A DNA stretch of 64,000 bases, from the NCBI GenBank assembly GCA_016214985.1, contig JACRMM010000022.1, positions 62,001-126,000 of the forward strand. Reading direction: 5' to 3'. The notes beneath the pieces were generated by a model that was not told where the DNA came from, made no database searches, and worked only from the letters and a program-made list of their open reading frames with translations. The DNA is from Deltaproteobacteria bacterium. GTDB lineage: Bacteria; Desulfobacterota; Deferrisomatia; Deferrisomatales; JACRMM01. The stretch's first letter is position 1. Every line of letters begins with the position of its first letter. The translations under genes and the position numbers were made by a program. Shown one piece after another: positions 48,404 through 57,909 of the stretch.

Positions 48404-49678
48404 ATGCGAATCCAGATCGGCCACAAGTTCATCCTGGGGTTCATCGTCGTGGTGGCGGCCGTGGTGCTCGTCCCCTACGCGGTGGTGGCGCTGGACCTGC
48501 CGGAGTGGGCGCGCGGGATCATCCCGACCCTGGCCGCGATGATCATCGGGCTCTCGATCGGGAGCCTCATCACCCGTCAGCTCACCGGCGGCATGGGGGT
48601 GCTGGGGACCACCACCCGGGCGATCGCAGAGGGCGACCTGCGCCAGGCCGTGACCCTGGGTCGCCGGGTCTTCACCGACGAGGTCGACGACCTGGCCGCC
48701 TCGGTCAACGGCATGCTGTCGAACCTGCGTCAGATGGTCGCCCACATCCTCCGCACGTCGTCCGAAGTGGCCGCTTCCGCCCAGAACCTTTCGGCCACCG
48801 CTGAAGAGATCAACGCGAGCTCCGAGGAGATCTCCGTGACCATGGAGGAGGTCGCCCGGGGCGTGGAGCAGCAGAAGGGCAGCGTGGAGAGGATGGCCGA
48901 GCTCACGCGGCAGCTCGGCGAGGGGCTCGAGGAGATCTCCCGCACCTGCCGCGAGGCGTCGGGGTCGGCGCACCAGGCGGAGGAAAAGGCCCTCGGCGGC
49001 CACCGCACCGCGGGGAGGACCTTCGAGCACCTCGACGCGGTGTTCCGGCAACTGGAAGACTCCGCGCGCGTGTTCCTGGCGTTTTCGGAGCGAATCCACC
49101 AGATCCACCGGGTCGCTGAGGTGATCACCAACCTCTCGCGGCAGACCAACCTCCTGGCCCTCAACGCAGCCATCGAAGCCTCGAAGGCGGGGGACGAGGG
49201 CAAAGGGTTTGCAGTCGTCGCGGGCGAGATCCGCAAGCTCGCCGACGGCGCTGAACGAAGCGCAGACCAGATTACGACCCTGCTCTCCAAGCTTGACGAG
49301 GAGAGCCGCGAGGTACGCCGGTTGATGGAGGGCTCGGGCCGTCAGGTCGCCGAGGGCCGCGAGGGCTTGCGCACGGCGTCCGGTTCCCTGGAGGAGATCA
49401 CCGCCCTGGTGGGGGCGAACGCGCGCCAGATGGGCGAGATCCTGCAGCTCATACAGGTCCAGACCGAGGGAGGCCGGAAGATCGTGGGGTTCGTGGACCA
49501 GATCGAGCGGGTCGCGGAGGGCAACGCGGCGGCCACCCATGAGATCTCCGCGACCATCGACAGTCAGACGGCTGCCATGGAGGACATGGCCCAGGCGGCC
49601 ATGCGCCTGTCCCAGACGGCCGAGGAGCTCACGCGCCGGGTCGAGCGGTTCCGCCTGCCCGAGGGTGGAGAGGCGTAG
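48404..49678 (+). CDS. chemoreceptor without periplasmic domain (cluster 2)
   Basis: A 424-residue receptor-like protein. Two membrane helices (about 8-30 and 38-58) are joined by only a few residues, so there is no external sensor. HAMP (about 60-112) and a signalling domain follow, with the tip [20 protein letters not shown] (about 243-262). This departs slightly from the usual EAARAGE. It probably senses membrane or cytoplasmic state, or partners another protein. The TAG stop overlaps the cheW GTG by one base. Confidence 0.87.
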   Translation: MRIQIGHKFILGFIVVVAAVVLVPYAVVALDLPEWARGIIPTLAAMIIGLSIGSLITRQLTGGMGVLGTTTRAIAEGDLRQAVTLGRRVFTDEVDDLAASVNGMLSNLRQMVAHILRTSSEVAASAQNLSATAEEINASSEEISVTMEEVARGVEQQKGSVERMAELTRQLGEGLEEISRTCREASGSAHQAEEKALGGHRTAGRTFEHLDAVFRQLEDSARVFLAFSERIHQIHRVAEVITNLSRQTNLLALNAAIEASKAGDEGKGFAVVAGEIRKLADGAERSADQITTLLSKLDEESREVRRLMEGSGRQVAEGREGLRTASGSLEEITALVGANARQMGEILQLIQVQTEGGRKIVGFVDQIERVAEGNAAATHEISATIDSQTAAMEDMAQAAMRLSQTAEELTRRVERFRLPEGGEA

Positions 49679-50115
49679 TGGAGGCCGGTGCCCGTCCCTG
49701 CCTGTTGGTAGCCGTCGAAGGCGAGCGGTTTGGCATCGACACCGAGCGGATCCGCACGGTGGTCGAGTACCGGCGGCTCACGCCGATCCCCGGCCGGCCG
49801 AGGCCGTTCGTCGGGGCCCTGAACCACCACGGCGAGCTCCTGCCCGTGGTTGCGCTCGCCTCGCTCCTGGGCCGGAAGGCACGCCTGGACCGCGACCGCT
49901 CCGCGATCGTCGTGCTCGACTGGGAGGATGCGGTGCTTGGGCTCCTCGTGGAGCGGACCCACGGACTGCTGACCGCGTCGGACCGGGCCCGGCCCGCCCG
50001 AGTCCTGGGCCGCTGGGACGGCCCGCACCTCGCGCAAACGCTCGAGCTCGAGGGCCAGCGCGTGCACGTGCTCGACGTCGATTCCTTGCTCGCCGATGTC
50101 GCCCGGAGGCTCTGA
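49678..50115 (+). CDS. cheW: CheW-like coupling protein (cluster 2)
   Basis: A 145-residue CheW-domain protein with a GTG start: CLLVAVEGERFGIDTERIRTVVEY, PFVGALNHHGELLPVVALASLLG and LELEGQRVHVLDVDSLL. It is shorter and more divergent than the cluster-1 CheW. It is coupled to the MCP gene in front and lies 1 base before cheY. Confidence 0.87.
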   Translation: MEAGARPCLLVAVEGERFGIDTERIRTVVEYRRLTPIPGRPRPFVGALNHHGELLPVVALASLLGRKARLDRDRSAIVVLDWEDAVLGLLVERTHGLLTASDRARPARVLGRWDGPHLAQTLELEGQRVHVLDVDSLLADVARRL

Positions 50116-50116
50116 G

Positions 50117-50491
50117 ATGAGTGCCCCGCCCGCTGCCCGCATCCTCGTCGTTGACGACGCCGTGTTCATGCGCCGCCAGCTCCGGGAAATCCTGGAGGGG
50201 GCCGGGTACGCCGTGGTGGCGGAGGGCGAGGACGGCGCCGAAGCGCTCGACCTCTACGAGACCTACGAACCGGACCTAGTGACCCTGGATGTGGTCATGC
50301 CCAGGGTCACGGGCCTCGAGGCCCTCCGGAAGCTCAAAGCCCTCCATCCCGAGGCCCGGGTCGTGGTGTGCTCGTCGCTCAGCCACGAGGCGGCGCTGCT
50401 CGAGGCCATCGGCCTGGGGGCCCGCGACTACGTGCTCAAGCCTGTGGTGCCGGCGAAGCTGCTCGACGCGGTGGCCAAGGCGCTGCGATGA
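50117..50491 (+). CDS. cheY: CheY-like single-domain response regulator
   Basis: A 124-residue receiver with VVDDAVFMRRQL, phospho-acceptor Asp58 in VTLDVVMPRVTG, the Ser in VVVCSSLS and Lys in YVLKPV. GGAGG precedes the ATG. It is presumably phosphorylated by the CheA encoded next. Whether it acts on a flagellar motor, pili or another target cannot be told. Confidence 0.9.
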   Translation: MSAPPAARILVVDDAVFMRRQLREILEGAGYAVVAEGEDGAEALDLYETYEPDLVTLDVVMPRVTGLEALRKLKALHPEARVVVCSSLSHEAALLEAIGLGARDYVLKPVVPAKLLDAVAKALR

Positions 50492-50534
50492 GAGCCGGCC
50501 CGGTTTCTCCTGGCACCCGATCCAGGGACTGCCG

Positions 50535-52412
50535 ATGAGTGACATGGAGCGGTACCGCACCCTGTTCCTCGACGAGAGCCGGCGTCACCTGGAAACGGCC
50601 GAGGGGATCCTCGTGGCCGGCGTCGGTGGGGCCGGCTCCGAGGTCGACGCCCTGTTCCGCGAGATCCATAGCCTCAAGGGCATGGCCGCCTCCATGGGCT
50701 ACGCGGCCATGGCCGAGCTCGCCCACCGCCTGGAAGACCACCTGGACCGCTGGCGGGCGGGGGCCGTCTCGCCGACCCCGGACGGCATCGACCTGTGCCT
50801 GAAAGCGTGCGACCGCCTGCGTGCCATGCGCGAGGACGTGGAGCAGGGCGGGGTGGGCGACGCGCCGTGGGACGATCTGGCGTCGCGGTTGTCGGACGCC
50901 CCCGGCCACGACGCGGCCGGGTCGGCGCCGACCCTCCGGGTGCGCGTCACGATCGACCCCGCGTGCGAGTCGCCCGCAGCCCGGGCCTATCTGGTGCTCC
51001 TGCGGTTTCGAGAGCTCGACCCGAGGCTTTCTTCCGAGCCGGCGGAGGCGGAGATCCTGCGCGGCCGGCCCGTGGCCAGCCTCGACCTCTCGCTGCAGGG
51101 CGTGGGACGCGAGTCCGTGACGGCGTTGTTCGAGAGCCTCACCGAGGTCGCGAGCCTCGCCTTCCTCGACGACGGCCCGACGCCGAGCCGTCTGGCCGCG
51201 GCGGCTGTGGCCAGGCCCGAGCCCTCCGCGGAGGACCGGGGCGAGGAGGAGTCGCGGCTGCGCCTTCCGGACACGGTCCAGGCTCCGATCCGGCTCCTGG
51301 ACGAGTTCGTGGACCTCGTGGGCGAGCTGACGATCACCCGCAGCCACCTGGATGACACCGCGCGTACCCTGGGCTCCGAGATCCTGCGCGAGGAGGTGGA
51401 CCGGCTCGGCGGCCTCATCCGGACGTTCCACTCCCGGGTCATGGGTCTTCGGATGCTCCCCTTCTCCATCGTGACCGGCGGGCTCAAGCGCGTCGCGCGC
51501 GACGTGGCCGGACGGCTCGGTAAAGACGTAGAGCTGCGGGTGTCGGGCGAAGAGATCGGGATGGACAAGTCCATCCTGCTCCACCTCTCCGACCCCCTCG
51601 TCCACCTTCTCCGAAACGCTCTGGACCACGGCCTGGAGCTGCCGGAGGAGCGCCGGCGAAAGGGGAAGCCAGCCGCCGGAACGATCGAGATCCGGGCTGG
51701 CCGCGCCAAGAACCAGATCGAGGTGACGGTATCCGACGACGGCCGGGGAATCGACGGCGAGGCGGTGCGCCGCAAGGCCGTGGAGGCAGGCCTGTTCGGG
51801 GACGAGGAGAGCCGGCGCCTGGGTACCCGCGAGATCCTGGCCTGCCTGTTCCGGCCCGGTTTTTCGACGCGCGCCGAGGTGAGCGAGCTGTCGGGTCGGG
51901 GGGTCGGACTGGACGTCGTGAAGACGCAGGTCGACGCGCTCGGGGGCTCGATCGAGCTCGTCTCGGTGCCGGGTGCCGGCACCGAGGTGACTCTCACCCT
52001 CCCGCTCTCGGTGGCCATCGTGCCGGTGCTGACCGTGGCCGTGGGGTCGAGCGTGCTGGCGCTGCCCGTGACGAGCGTGGCAAGCACGATCGAGGCCCTG
52101 GCAAGAGACGTCCGGGAGAAGGACGGCGCCCATGTCCTCCTGACCGAGCAGGGTCAGGTGCCGATCGTGAGCCTCGCTCGCCTGCTGCGGCTCAAGGGAC
52201 AGCGCCGCTTCGAGCGCATGCCGCTCGTGCTCGTCCAGGGCGGAGCTGGTCTTTCGGCGCTGGCCGTGGACCGGTTCCTGCGGGAGGAGGACCTCTTCAT
52301 CAAGCCCCTCAAGGGGCCGCTTCGGCGCCTGCCGGGGCTGTCGGGGTACTCGGTCCTGGGGGACGGCGGCCTCGTGTTCCTGCTCGACCCGGCCTCCCTG
52401 CTCCATTCGTGA
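50535..52412 (+). CDS. cheA: chemotaxis histidine kinase CheA (cluster 2)
   Basis: A 625-residue CheA with a single Hpt domain (His45 in FREIHSLKGMA). A divergent middle domain (about 135-225) is followed by dimerisation, HATPase (LRNALDHGLE, DDGRGIDG, GRGVGLDVVKT) and a C-terminal CheW-like domain. It is shorter than the cluster-1 CheA, and the two share only the catalytic core, so they are separate pathways. No cheR or cheB accompanies it. Confidence 0.92.
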   Translation: MSDMERYRTLFLDESRRHLETAEGILVAGVGGAGSEVDALFREIHSLKGMAASMGYAAMAELAHRLEDHLDRWRAGAVSPTPDGIDLCLKACDRLRAMREDVEQGGVGDAPWDDLASRLSDAPGHDAAGSAPTLRVRVTIDPACESPAARAYLVLLRFRELDPRLSSEPAEAEILRGRPVASLDLSLQGVGRESVTALFESLTEVASLAFLDDGPTPSRLAAAAVARPEPSAEDRGEEESRLRLPDTVQAPIRLLDEFVDLVGELTITRSHLDDTARTLGSEILREEVDRLGGLIRTFHSRVMGLRMLPFSIVTGGLKRVARDVAGRLGKDVELRVSGEEIGMDKSILLHLSDPLVHLLRNALDHGLELPEERRRKGKPAAGTIEIRAGRAKNQIEVTVSDDGRGIDGEAVRRKAVEAGLFGDEESRRLGTREILACLFRPGFSTRAEVSELSGRGVGLDVVKTQVDALGGSIELVSVPGAGTEVTLTLPLSVAIVPVLTVAVGSSVLALPVTSVASTIEALARDVREKDGAHVLLTEQGQVPIVSLARLLRLKGQRRFERMPLVLVQGGAGLSALAVDRFLREEDLFIKPLKGPLRRLPGLSGYSVLGDGGLVFLLDPASLLHS

Positions 52413-52458
52413 GGCCGGAGGCGTTCGATGCGCTCCGCTGATCCCTGACCCCCTGCGT

Positions 52459-54549
52459 CTACCCCCTCCCCTTCTCCTCCATGGGCCGGAAGAGCCGGAT
52501 CTCCTCCACGACCGGGGCCCTGCGCAGCGAGCGGATCAGCCGGTTCAAGGTCCGATCGCTCCCGGGCTGGAACTCGGCGTGGAGCCGGTGGTCGGGCCCG
52601 GGCAGGCGCAAATTGCGCAGGTCGAGCCCGAGCTCCTTGAAGGGCGCGAGCACGGTGTAGAGCACACCCGGCCCATCCCGAAGGGTGAGCTCCATGTCCA
52701 CCGGACCCGGATCCCAGAGGTCTCCCTTGAGGCCGTGTTCCCAGGCCAACGGCACCCGGCCCGCTCCCGACGCGGCCGGACACCCGGTGCGGTGGACGAG
52801 GAGCCGCCCCTCCTCGGGGGCTCCCTCGATCTCGTCTCCCTCCACCGGCGCGCACCGGGGGCAGAAGCGCAGGTGCGGGTCCTGGAATTCGTAGCGGCGC
52901 ACCTTGCGCCGAGAGGCGTCGCGGCCGCGCCAGCGGTGGAGGAGCCCGGGGCGTGGAAGCCAGGGAACGACACCGGACGCCCCCGGCGGGGCGCCGAGGA
53001 TCTCCCCGATGTCCTCGGTGCCGAGGCAGATGCGTCGCAGGAGCTCCAGCTCGGAGATGCGTCGCTCCCGGGCCCGGGCCCTCGCGCGCTCCAGGGCGGC
53101 CTCGGCCGACAGACCCTGCGCCTGCGCCGCGTCCAGGAGCCACTGCTGCCCCATGGCCTCGGCCCGCTCGGTCTCCAGCCGCTTCATGTACCGCCGCAGG
53201 GCCGACTGGGCCTTTCGGGTGTGGGACCAGGTGAGGTAGCGGTCGTCGGCGGCCGGGTGGGGTCCGGTGACGACCTCGACGCGGTCCCCCGGCCGAAGCA
53301 CGGTGGAGAGCTCGGTCTCGGTGCCGTTGATCCGGGCCGAGAGTGCGCGCAGGCCCAGTTTCTCGTGCACCGCGAAGGCGAAGTCCAGGGCAGTCGCGCC
53401 CTCCTCGAGACTGTAGACGTCGCCCTTGGGGCTGATCACCTGGATCGCGTCCGGCCGGTGGAACCGGAGGAATTCCTGGATGTCCATCTCCTCGTTTTCG
53501 AGAAACTCGCGCAGATCGTCGAGGTACTCCAGGTTGAACTGGGGGCTCGTGATGTCCATGGCGAGGAGACCCAGCCGGTTGAACCGGTCCGCGGAGCGGC
53601 TCGCGAGGCAGAACGTGAGGATCCGCCCCTGGTAGGCGACGCGGGTCTCCAGGGAGCGGTAGCCGTTCTTGCTCGGCGCACTCAAGGTGTCGACGAAGGC
53701 GCCGGGCAGCGGCCGAAACGCCATGTGCACCCGGCCCAGGGCCCGGTAGGCGTCTTCGCTGGTCTCGGTCACGATGCGCACCGCGAGAAGGTTCTCGGGT
53801 AGCGGGAGCAACTCGGGCCGGAACCGATTCCACCGGACCTCGATCCGGGTGCCCATGTCCCCGGGAAAGATCTCTGCGAGTCGCGTCCGGAGGTCCTCGA
53901 TCGGCCGGGACCACCCGTCCCGGAGCTCGGCCTGGGCGGCCTGGAACGCGTCGAAGACCTCGGGCGTGAGGATGGGGCCGATCTCCGCCGTGAGCCGCTC
54001 GGCGAGATCGTTCATGCACAGGCGCCGGCAGATGTTGGCGTACATCTCCGCGCTCTCCCGCGCGATGCGCACCTGCTTCTCGCGCTTGAAGACGGGAAGA
54101 GTCTCCAGGTTGTCGAGTCGGTCGGCGAGCTTGACGAGCAGCACGCGGATGTCTTGCAAGACGTAGCGGAACAGCTTGTGGTACGTGAGAGCGCGGCTGT
54201 CCTTGATCTTGGTGAGGGCGAGGACGAGGTTGGCGGCGTCCGGGAACTCGTTCTGGAGGCTCGCGAAGGTGTAGGGCGTGTCCTCGAGCGTGTCGTGGAG
54301 GATGGCGGCCTCGACCGACGCCCAGTCGATGATGCGGCCGAAGCGGCTCACCTCCATGGCGGTGCGTACGGGGTGCCAGATGTAGTCCTCGCCGGTCTTG
54401 CGCTTCTGGCCGGTGTGGAGCTCTGTCGCGCGCTGCAGCGCGACGTCGAGGCGGTCCGAGAGGTCCGCGACCTCGGCGTCGCCGACCTCGTGGTGCAGGA
54501 TGTACTGGGAGAGGATCTGCTCCTTCTCCCGCAGGAACAACTCAGGCAC
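52459..54549 (-). CDS. RelA/SpoT homologue with degenerate synthetase region
   Basis: A 696-residue (p)ppGpp-metabolism protein. The N-terminal HD hydrolase domain (about 30-180) keeps HPVRTAMEV, AAILHDTLEDT and VKLADRLDNLETL. The synthetase-like domain (about 230-340) has LLAVRIV and APSKNGYRSLET, but in place of the EVQIRT motif holding the catalytic Glu it reads ILTFCLASRS. The Asp of the usual D-x-x-AVR motif is Asn (NLLAVRI). TGS (AIQVISPKGDVYSL) and ACT domains follow. It is therefore likely a hydrolase with a dead synthetase. GTG 54549 was chosen; the open frame runs upstream into the next gene. Confidence 0.78.
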   Translation of the reverse strand: MPELFLREKEQILSQYILHHEVGDAEVADLSDRLDVALQRATELHTGQKRKTGEDYIWHPVRTAMEVSRFGRIIDWASVEAAILHDTLEDTPYTFASLQNEFPDAANLVLALTKIKDSRALTYHKLFRYVLQDIRVLLVKLADRLDNLETLPVFKREKQVRIARESAEMYANICRRLCMNDLAERLTAEIGPILTPEVFDAFQAAQAELRDGWSRPIEDLRTRLAEIFPGDMGTRIEVRWNRFRPELLPLPENLLAVRIVTETSEDAYRALGRVHMAFRPLPGAFVDTLSAPSKNGYRSLETRVAYQGRILTFCLASRSADRFNRLGLLAMDITSPQFNLEYLDDLREFLENEEMDIQEFLRFHRPDAIQVISPKGDVYSLEEGATALDFAFAVHEKLGLRALSARINGTETELSTVLRPGDRVEVVTGPHPAADDRYLTWSHTRKAQSALRRYMKRLETERAEAMGQQWLLDAAQAQGLSAEAALERARARARERRISELELLRRICLGTEDIGEILGAPPGASGVVPWLPRPGLLHRWRGRDASRRKVRRYEFQDPHLRFCPRCAPVEGDEIEGAPEEGRLLVHRTGCPAASGAGRVPLAWEHGLKGDLWDPGPVDMELTLRDGPGVLYTVLAPFKELGLDLRNLRLPGPDHRLHAEFQPGSDRTLNRLIRSLRRAPVVEEIRLFRPMEEKGRG

Positions 54550-54646
54550 GGCGCGGTCTCTCGGGGATGGGGAGGGGGACCCGTCTTGTGTACCACAAGG
54601 GCCTGACGCCGCAAAGAGCCGGTCGACGAAACGGTGCCCGTTCGGC

Positions 54647-55477
54647 TCAGGGATCGGCCGGGTGACCGGCGATCTCCTTGGCGGCCTGCAGGGCCGCGCG
54701 CCCCGAGCGGATGCCCCGGGCGAGCGCCCACTGGAGCGCGGTGCGCTGCCAGTCGCCCGGGGCGCCGACGCCCAGGGCCCCGAGGTGGCGCTGCACCGCG
54801 GCGAGGTAGGTGGGTTCGTCGAAGGAGTAGAAGCCCAGCGACAGGCCAAAGCGATCGGCGAGGCTCACGGCCTCGGCCACGGCCTCTTCGGGGTGGATCT
54901 CGTCGGAGCGCGCAAAGGACTCCGGGACCAGGTGCCGCCGGTTCGAGGTGGCGACGACCAGGGTATTCGCCGGCCGCGCCTCGAGGCCTCCCTCCAGGAG
55001 GACCTTGAGCTCCCGGCTCTGGTCGCCTGCGCCGGCGTAGGAGAGGTCGTCGAAGAACAACACCCAGCGGCGCGGGTCGGGCTCCAGGGCGTCGAGCAGG
55101 GTGGGGACGCCGGCGATGTGGGCCTCGCCGACCTCGACCAGGGCCAGGGCGTCGTCCGGAATGGCCGTCAGCAGGGAACGGACCAGCGAGGACTTCCCCG
55201 CGCCCCTCTCGCCCCAGAGCAGGGCGTCGTGCGCCGGGGCGCCGGCGACGAACCGCCGGACGTTTCCGTAGAGCGCCTCCTTTTGGCGGTCGATCCCGAT
55301 CAGGAGCTCAGGTGCCACCTCCGACAGGCGGCGCACAGGACGAAAACCGCCGGCCGGGCTCCACGAGAGGGCCCGGCCCCCGGGCGGCGTCCGCGGCGTG
55401 CCCGGCGCCCGGGACGTTGCCTCCAGGGCGAGGGCGATGCGGTCGAGCCGCGCGAGGAGATCGTCGCTCGGGCTCAC
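54647..55477 (-). CDS. DUF815 AAA-type ATPase
   Basis: A 276-residue P-loop ATPase of the DUF815 family. Walker A is GERGAGKSSLVRSLL (about 100-114), the Walker B-like motif is WVLFFDDLSY, and sensor motif VVATSNRRHLVPESF follows. The C-terminal lid includes FGLSLGFYSFDEPTYLAAV, typical of the family. Its biochemical role is not established. The GTG start overlaps the stop of the M48 protease gene by 4 bases, suggesting the two act together. Confidence 0.82.
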   Translation of the reverse strand: MSPSDDLLARLDRIALALEATSRAPGTPRTPPGGRALSWSPAGGFRPVRRLSEVAPELLIGIDRQKEALYGNVRRFVAGAPAHDALLWGERGAGKSSLVRSLLTAIPDDALALVEVGEAHIAGVPTLLDALEPDPRRWVLFFDDLSYAGAGDQSRELKVLLEGGLEARPANTLVVATSNRRHLVPESFARSDEIHPEEAVAEAVSLADRFGLSLGFYSFDEPTYLAAVQRHLGALGVGAPGDWQRTALQWALARGIRSGRAALQAAKEIAGHPADP

Positions 55478-57318
55478 GGCGGCGCCGGTAGGTCCGAGCC
55501 GGCGAGGGCGCCCAGAAAGCGCTTTCGTTGGCCGAGGTAGTAGGCGCGATTCGCCGGCCTGCGGAGCAGGGCGGCGTCGATGGCCGCCACGGCGCCGGTG
55601 TAGTCGAGTGTCCGGAACCGGGCCTCGGCCAGGGTGTCGAGGACGGAGGGGTCGGGCGAGAGGCGCACGGCCATCTCGGCCAGGGCCAGGGCCCGCTCGG
55701 GGTGGTAGAGGGTGGGTTCCTTGGTCGTGGCGTAGAGCCACGCGAGATTGTTCAGGGCCTCGGCGTTGCGCGGGGCGAGCCGGATCAGCTCCCGGTAGGC
55801 CTTCTCCGCGTCGGCCTCGCGGCCGATCTCCTGGTAGAGGCTGGCGAGCAGGTACCAGGTGCGCGGGTCGGTGGGGGTGTCCTTCAGGCGCTGAAGGTAC
55901 CCCTGCTCGGCGACGAACACGTCGACCCGCCGGCTCAGCGGGCCGACGTGGAGGGCGACCGCCAGGGCCAGGGCGGCGGCCAGGGCCACGAGGAATCCCC
56001 GCTCGAGGCGCCGCACGGCCCGGTCGTGGCGATCCAGGAGGTCCGGGGACCGGGCGGCGGACAGCAGGAAGCCGACCCTCTCCCCGATGGAGCCGTGGTG
56101 CCAGGACGGGAGGTCCCGGATGTCTCCCGAGTAGAGCGAGATGCGCTCCAGGGCGGAGACCAGCGGGGCCGGGTCGCCGAGGCTGCGCAGCGCAAAGGCG
56201 TCGGCCTGCCGCTCGAAGGCGCGGCTCACCCGCCCGAACAGGGTCCGGAAGTACACGACGAGGAGCACGACCAGGCTGGCGGTGGTCCCGATCGACACGT
56301 ACTGGTTGGCGTGCGGGCGGTGGAGGATCTCCGGCTCCGCGATGCCGAGCCACGTGACCGAGGCGTCCACGAGCCGGGAGAAGACCGCCACGAGCCCCAT
56401 GTAGCCGAGGAAGAAGAAGAGGAAGAACCACAGATGGCGGTGGCGCACGTGGCCGGCCTCGTGCGCGATCACTCCGTCGAGCTCGTCGGCCGGGAGCGCC
56501 TCGACCAGGGCCGGGGTGATGAGGAGGTACCGGAACCGGGGCAGGAGCCCGAAGATCCCGGCGTTGAGCACTTTCCCCTCCATGAGCGGCCAGTACAGGA
56601 TCCTTCCCACCCGCACCCGGAGCTCACCGCACAGGCGCTCCAGGCGCTCCCGTACCGGGCCCTCGGGAAGGGGCGTGCAGCCCCAGAGCGACTTGACGAG
56701 CACCGGCAGGAAGATCCCCACGAGCAGGAGGAACACCGGGGCGTAGAGGAGCTGCAGGACCGGGTTTGCCTCCATGGCTGCGTGCGCCGACGGAAGGAGC
56801 CACCGCAGCGCGTCGACCAGGATCATGATGGCGACCCACGGCACCAGGACCGGGAACTCCATGCGGGCGTGGGAGAGGACGAACCGCACGCGGCTTGCGT
56901 CCTGGCCGAAGAGGACGCCCTGCAGCGGATACACCTCCCACCACAGGAGAGCGAGGAAGAGGAGGTACGGCACGACTCCGAGGGTGCTGCCGAGGGCCTC
57001 CGACAGGCGGGACGCGGGCTCGATCACGAGGGCGGGGTAGTGGGTCAGGTAGAGCAGCAAGGCGAAGGGAGCGAGCAGTACCCCCGCGTACGCCTGCACG
57101 AGGCCGGTGAATCCCGCTCGCAGCTGGCGGGCCTGACCTTCGTCGTGGAGCGCGCGGCCCATGAGGCGCCGGAAGCGAAACCGGAGGATGGCCCACGTGG
57201 CCAGAGGATAGAGCGCCACGTGCAGCGCCTCCGGCGCGGTCCACGGCGCGGTGGGCGCGCGCGGGGCCAGGGCCTGGATGACGATGGCAATCAGGAAGGT
57301 GAGGATGCTCCCGTACAT
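55474..57318 (-). CDS. M48-family membrane metalloprotease with TPR-like C-terminus
   Basis: A 614-residue protein. Five or six hydrophobic helices in the first 220 residues are followed by the M48 domain with the zinc site VIAHEAGHVRHRH (about 279-291) and a downstream FERQADAFAL (third ligand). After another membrane helix (about 445-465) come TPR-like repeats (about 490-600; AWLYATTKEPTLYHPERALALAEMAVRL, FRTLDYTGAVAAIDAALL). It is likely a membrane-protein quality-control protease with a periplasmic docking domain. It is translationally coupled to the DUF815 ATPase. Confidence 0.83.
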   Translation of the reverse strand: MYGSILTFLIAIVIQALAPRAPTAPWTAPEALHVALYPLATWAILRFRFRRLMGRALHDEGQARQLRAGFTGLVQAYAGVLLAPFALLLYLTHYPALVIEPASRLSEALGSTLGVVPYLLFLALLWWEVYPLQGVLFGQDASRVRFVLSHARMEFPVLVPWVAIMILVDALRWLLPSAHAAMEANPVLQLLYAPVFLLLVGIFLPVLVKSLWGCTPLPEGPVRERLERLCGELRVRVGRILYWPLMEGKVLNAGIFGLLPRFRYLLITPALVEALPADELDGVIAHEAGHVRHRHLWFFLFFFLGYMGLVAVFSRLVDASVTWLGIAEPEILHRPHANQYVSIGTTASLVVLLVVYFRTLFGRVSRAFERQADAFALRSLGDPAPLVSALERISLYSGDIRDLPSWHHGSIGERVGFLLSAARSPDLLDRHDRAVRRLERGFLVALAAALALAVALHVGPLSRRVDVFVAEQGYLQRLKDTPTDPRTWYLLASLYQEIGREADAEKAYRELIRLAPRNAEALNNLAWLYATTKEPTLYHPERALALAEMAVRLSPDPSVLDTLAEARFRTLDYTGAVAAIDAALLRRPANRAYYLGQRKRFLGALAGSDLPAPP

Positions 57319-57383
57319 GGTGCTCCCGCTTGGCCGGCGTTGCCCTGCTTGGGCCGGGCGCGCATTTTATCGCAGCGCGGGGC

Positions 57384-57902
57384 TCACCGCCTCCACAAAC
57401 CCCGTCGGGAACGCCGGGCCTCGGCCTCCAGGCCGAGGAACCGGGCTCGGCCGGGGTACCGGTAGCGGTGGAACGCCCGGCCGAGGCCCTGCCGCAGGAG
57501 CTCCTCCGACAGGTTGAAGGTTCGGGCTGGCGGGCGTGGCTGGAGCCAGAGGAAGCCCAGGATCCGGCCGTAGTCGTCGATCCGGTCGCCCGCCACCTCG
57601 AGCTCCACGCGCCAAGCCCCGCGCAGGGCCTCTCGGGTGAACCGGGCCGCCTCCTCGGCGAAGCGTTCCGCCCGGCGACCGTCTCGAGCGAGCTCCGGGG
57701 TGTCGACGCCAAGCAGTCGCACCCGCAGGGTTCGTGAACCCTCGGCCACGACGACCGTGTCGCCGTCCACGATGCGGACGACCCGGACGAGCCGCCGGCC
57801 GTCGTCTGCGGCCGGGGCGGGGCGGGGTGGGCAGACGGTGAGAACGGCCCACGCACCGATGGCGGCCGCGGTGAACCGGAGGAAGGATCGGCGGCCGCTC
57901 AC
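57384..57902 (-). CDS. Tat-exported thermonuclease-like (SNase) protein
   Basis: A 172-residue staphylococcal-nuclease-fold protein. The N-terminus GRRSFLRFTAAAIGAW is a twin-arginine signal. The domain has VRVVRIVDGDTVVV, LRVRLLGVDTPEL (catalytic Arg and Asp) and DDYGRILGFLWL. The protein should degrade nucleic acid in the periplasm or outside, using calcium. The start is GTG 57902. It follows the hypothetical gene 57910 closely. Confidence 0.87.
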   Translation of the reverse strand: MSGRRSFLRFTAAAIGAWAVLTVCPPRPAPAADDGRRLVRVVRIVDGDTVVVAEGSRTLRVRLLGVDTPELARDGRRAERFAEEAARFTREALRGAWRVELEVAGDRIDDYGRILGFLWLQPRPPARTFNLSEELLRQGLGRAFHRYRYPGRARFLGLEAEARRSRRGLWRR

Positions 57903-57909
57903 GGGTCTC

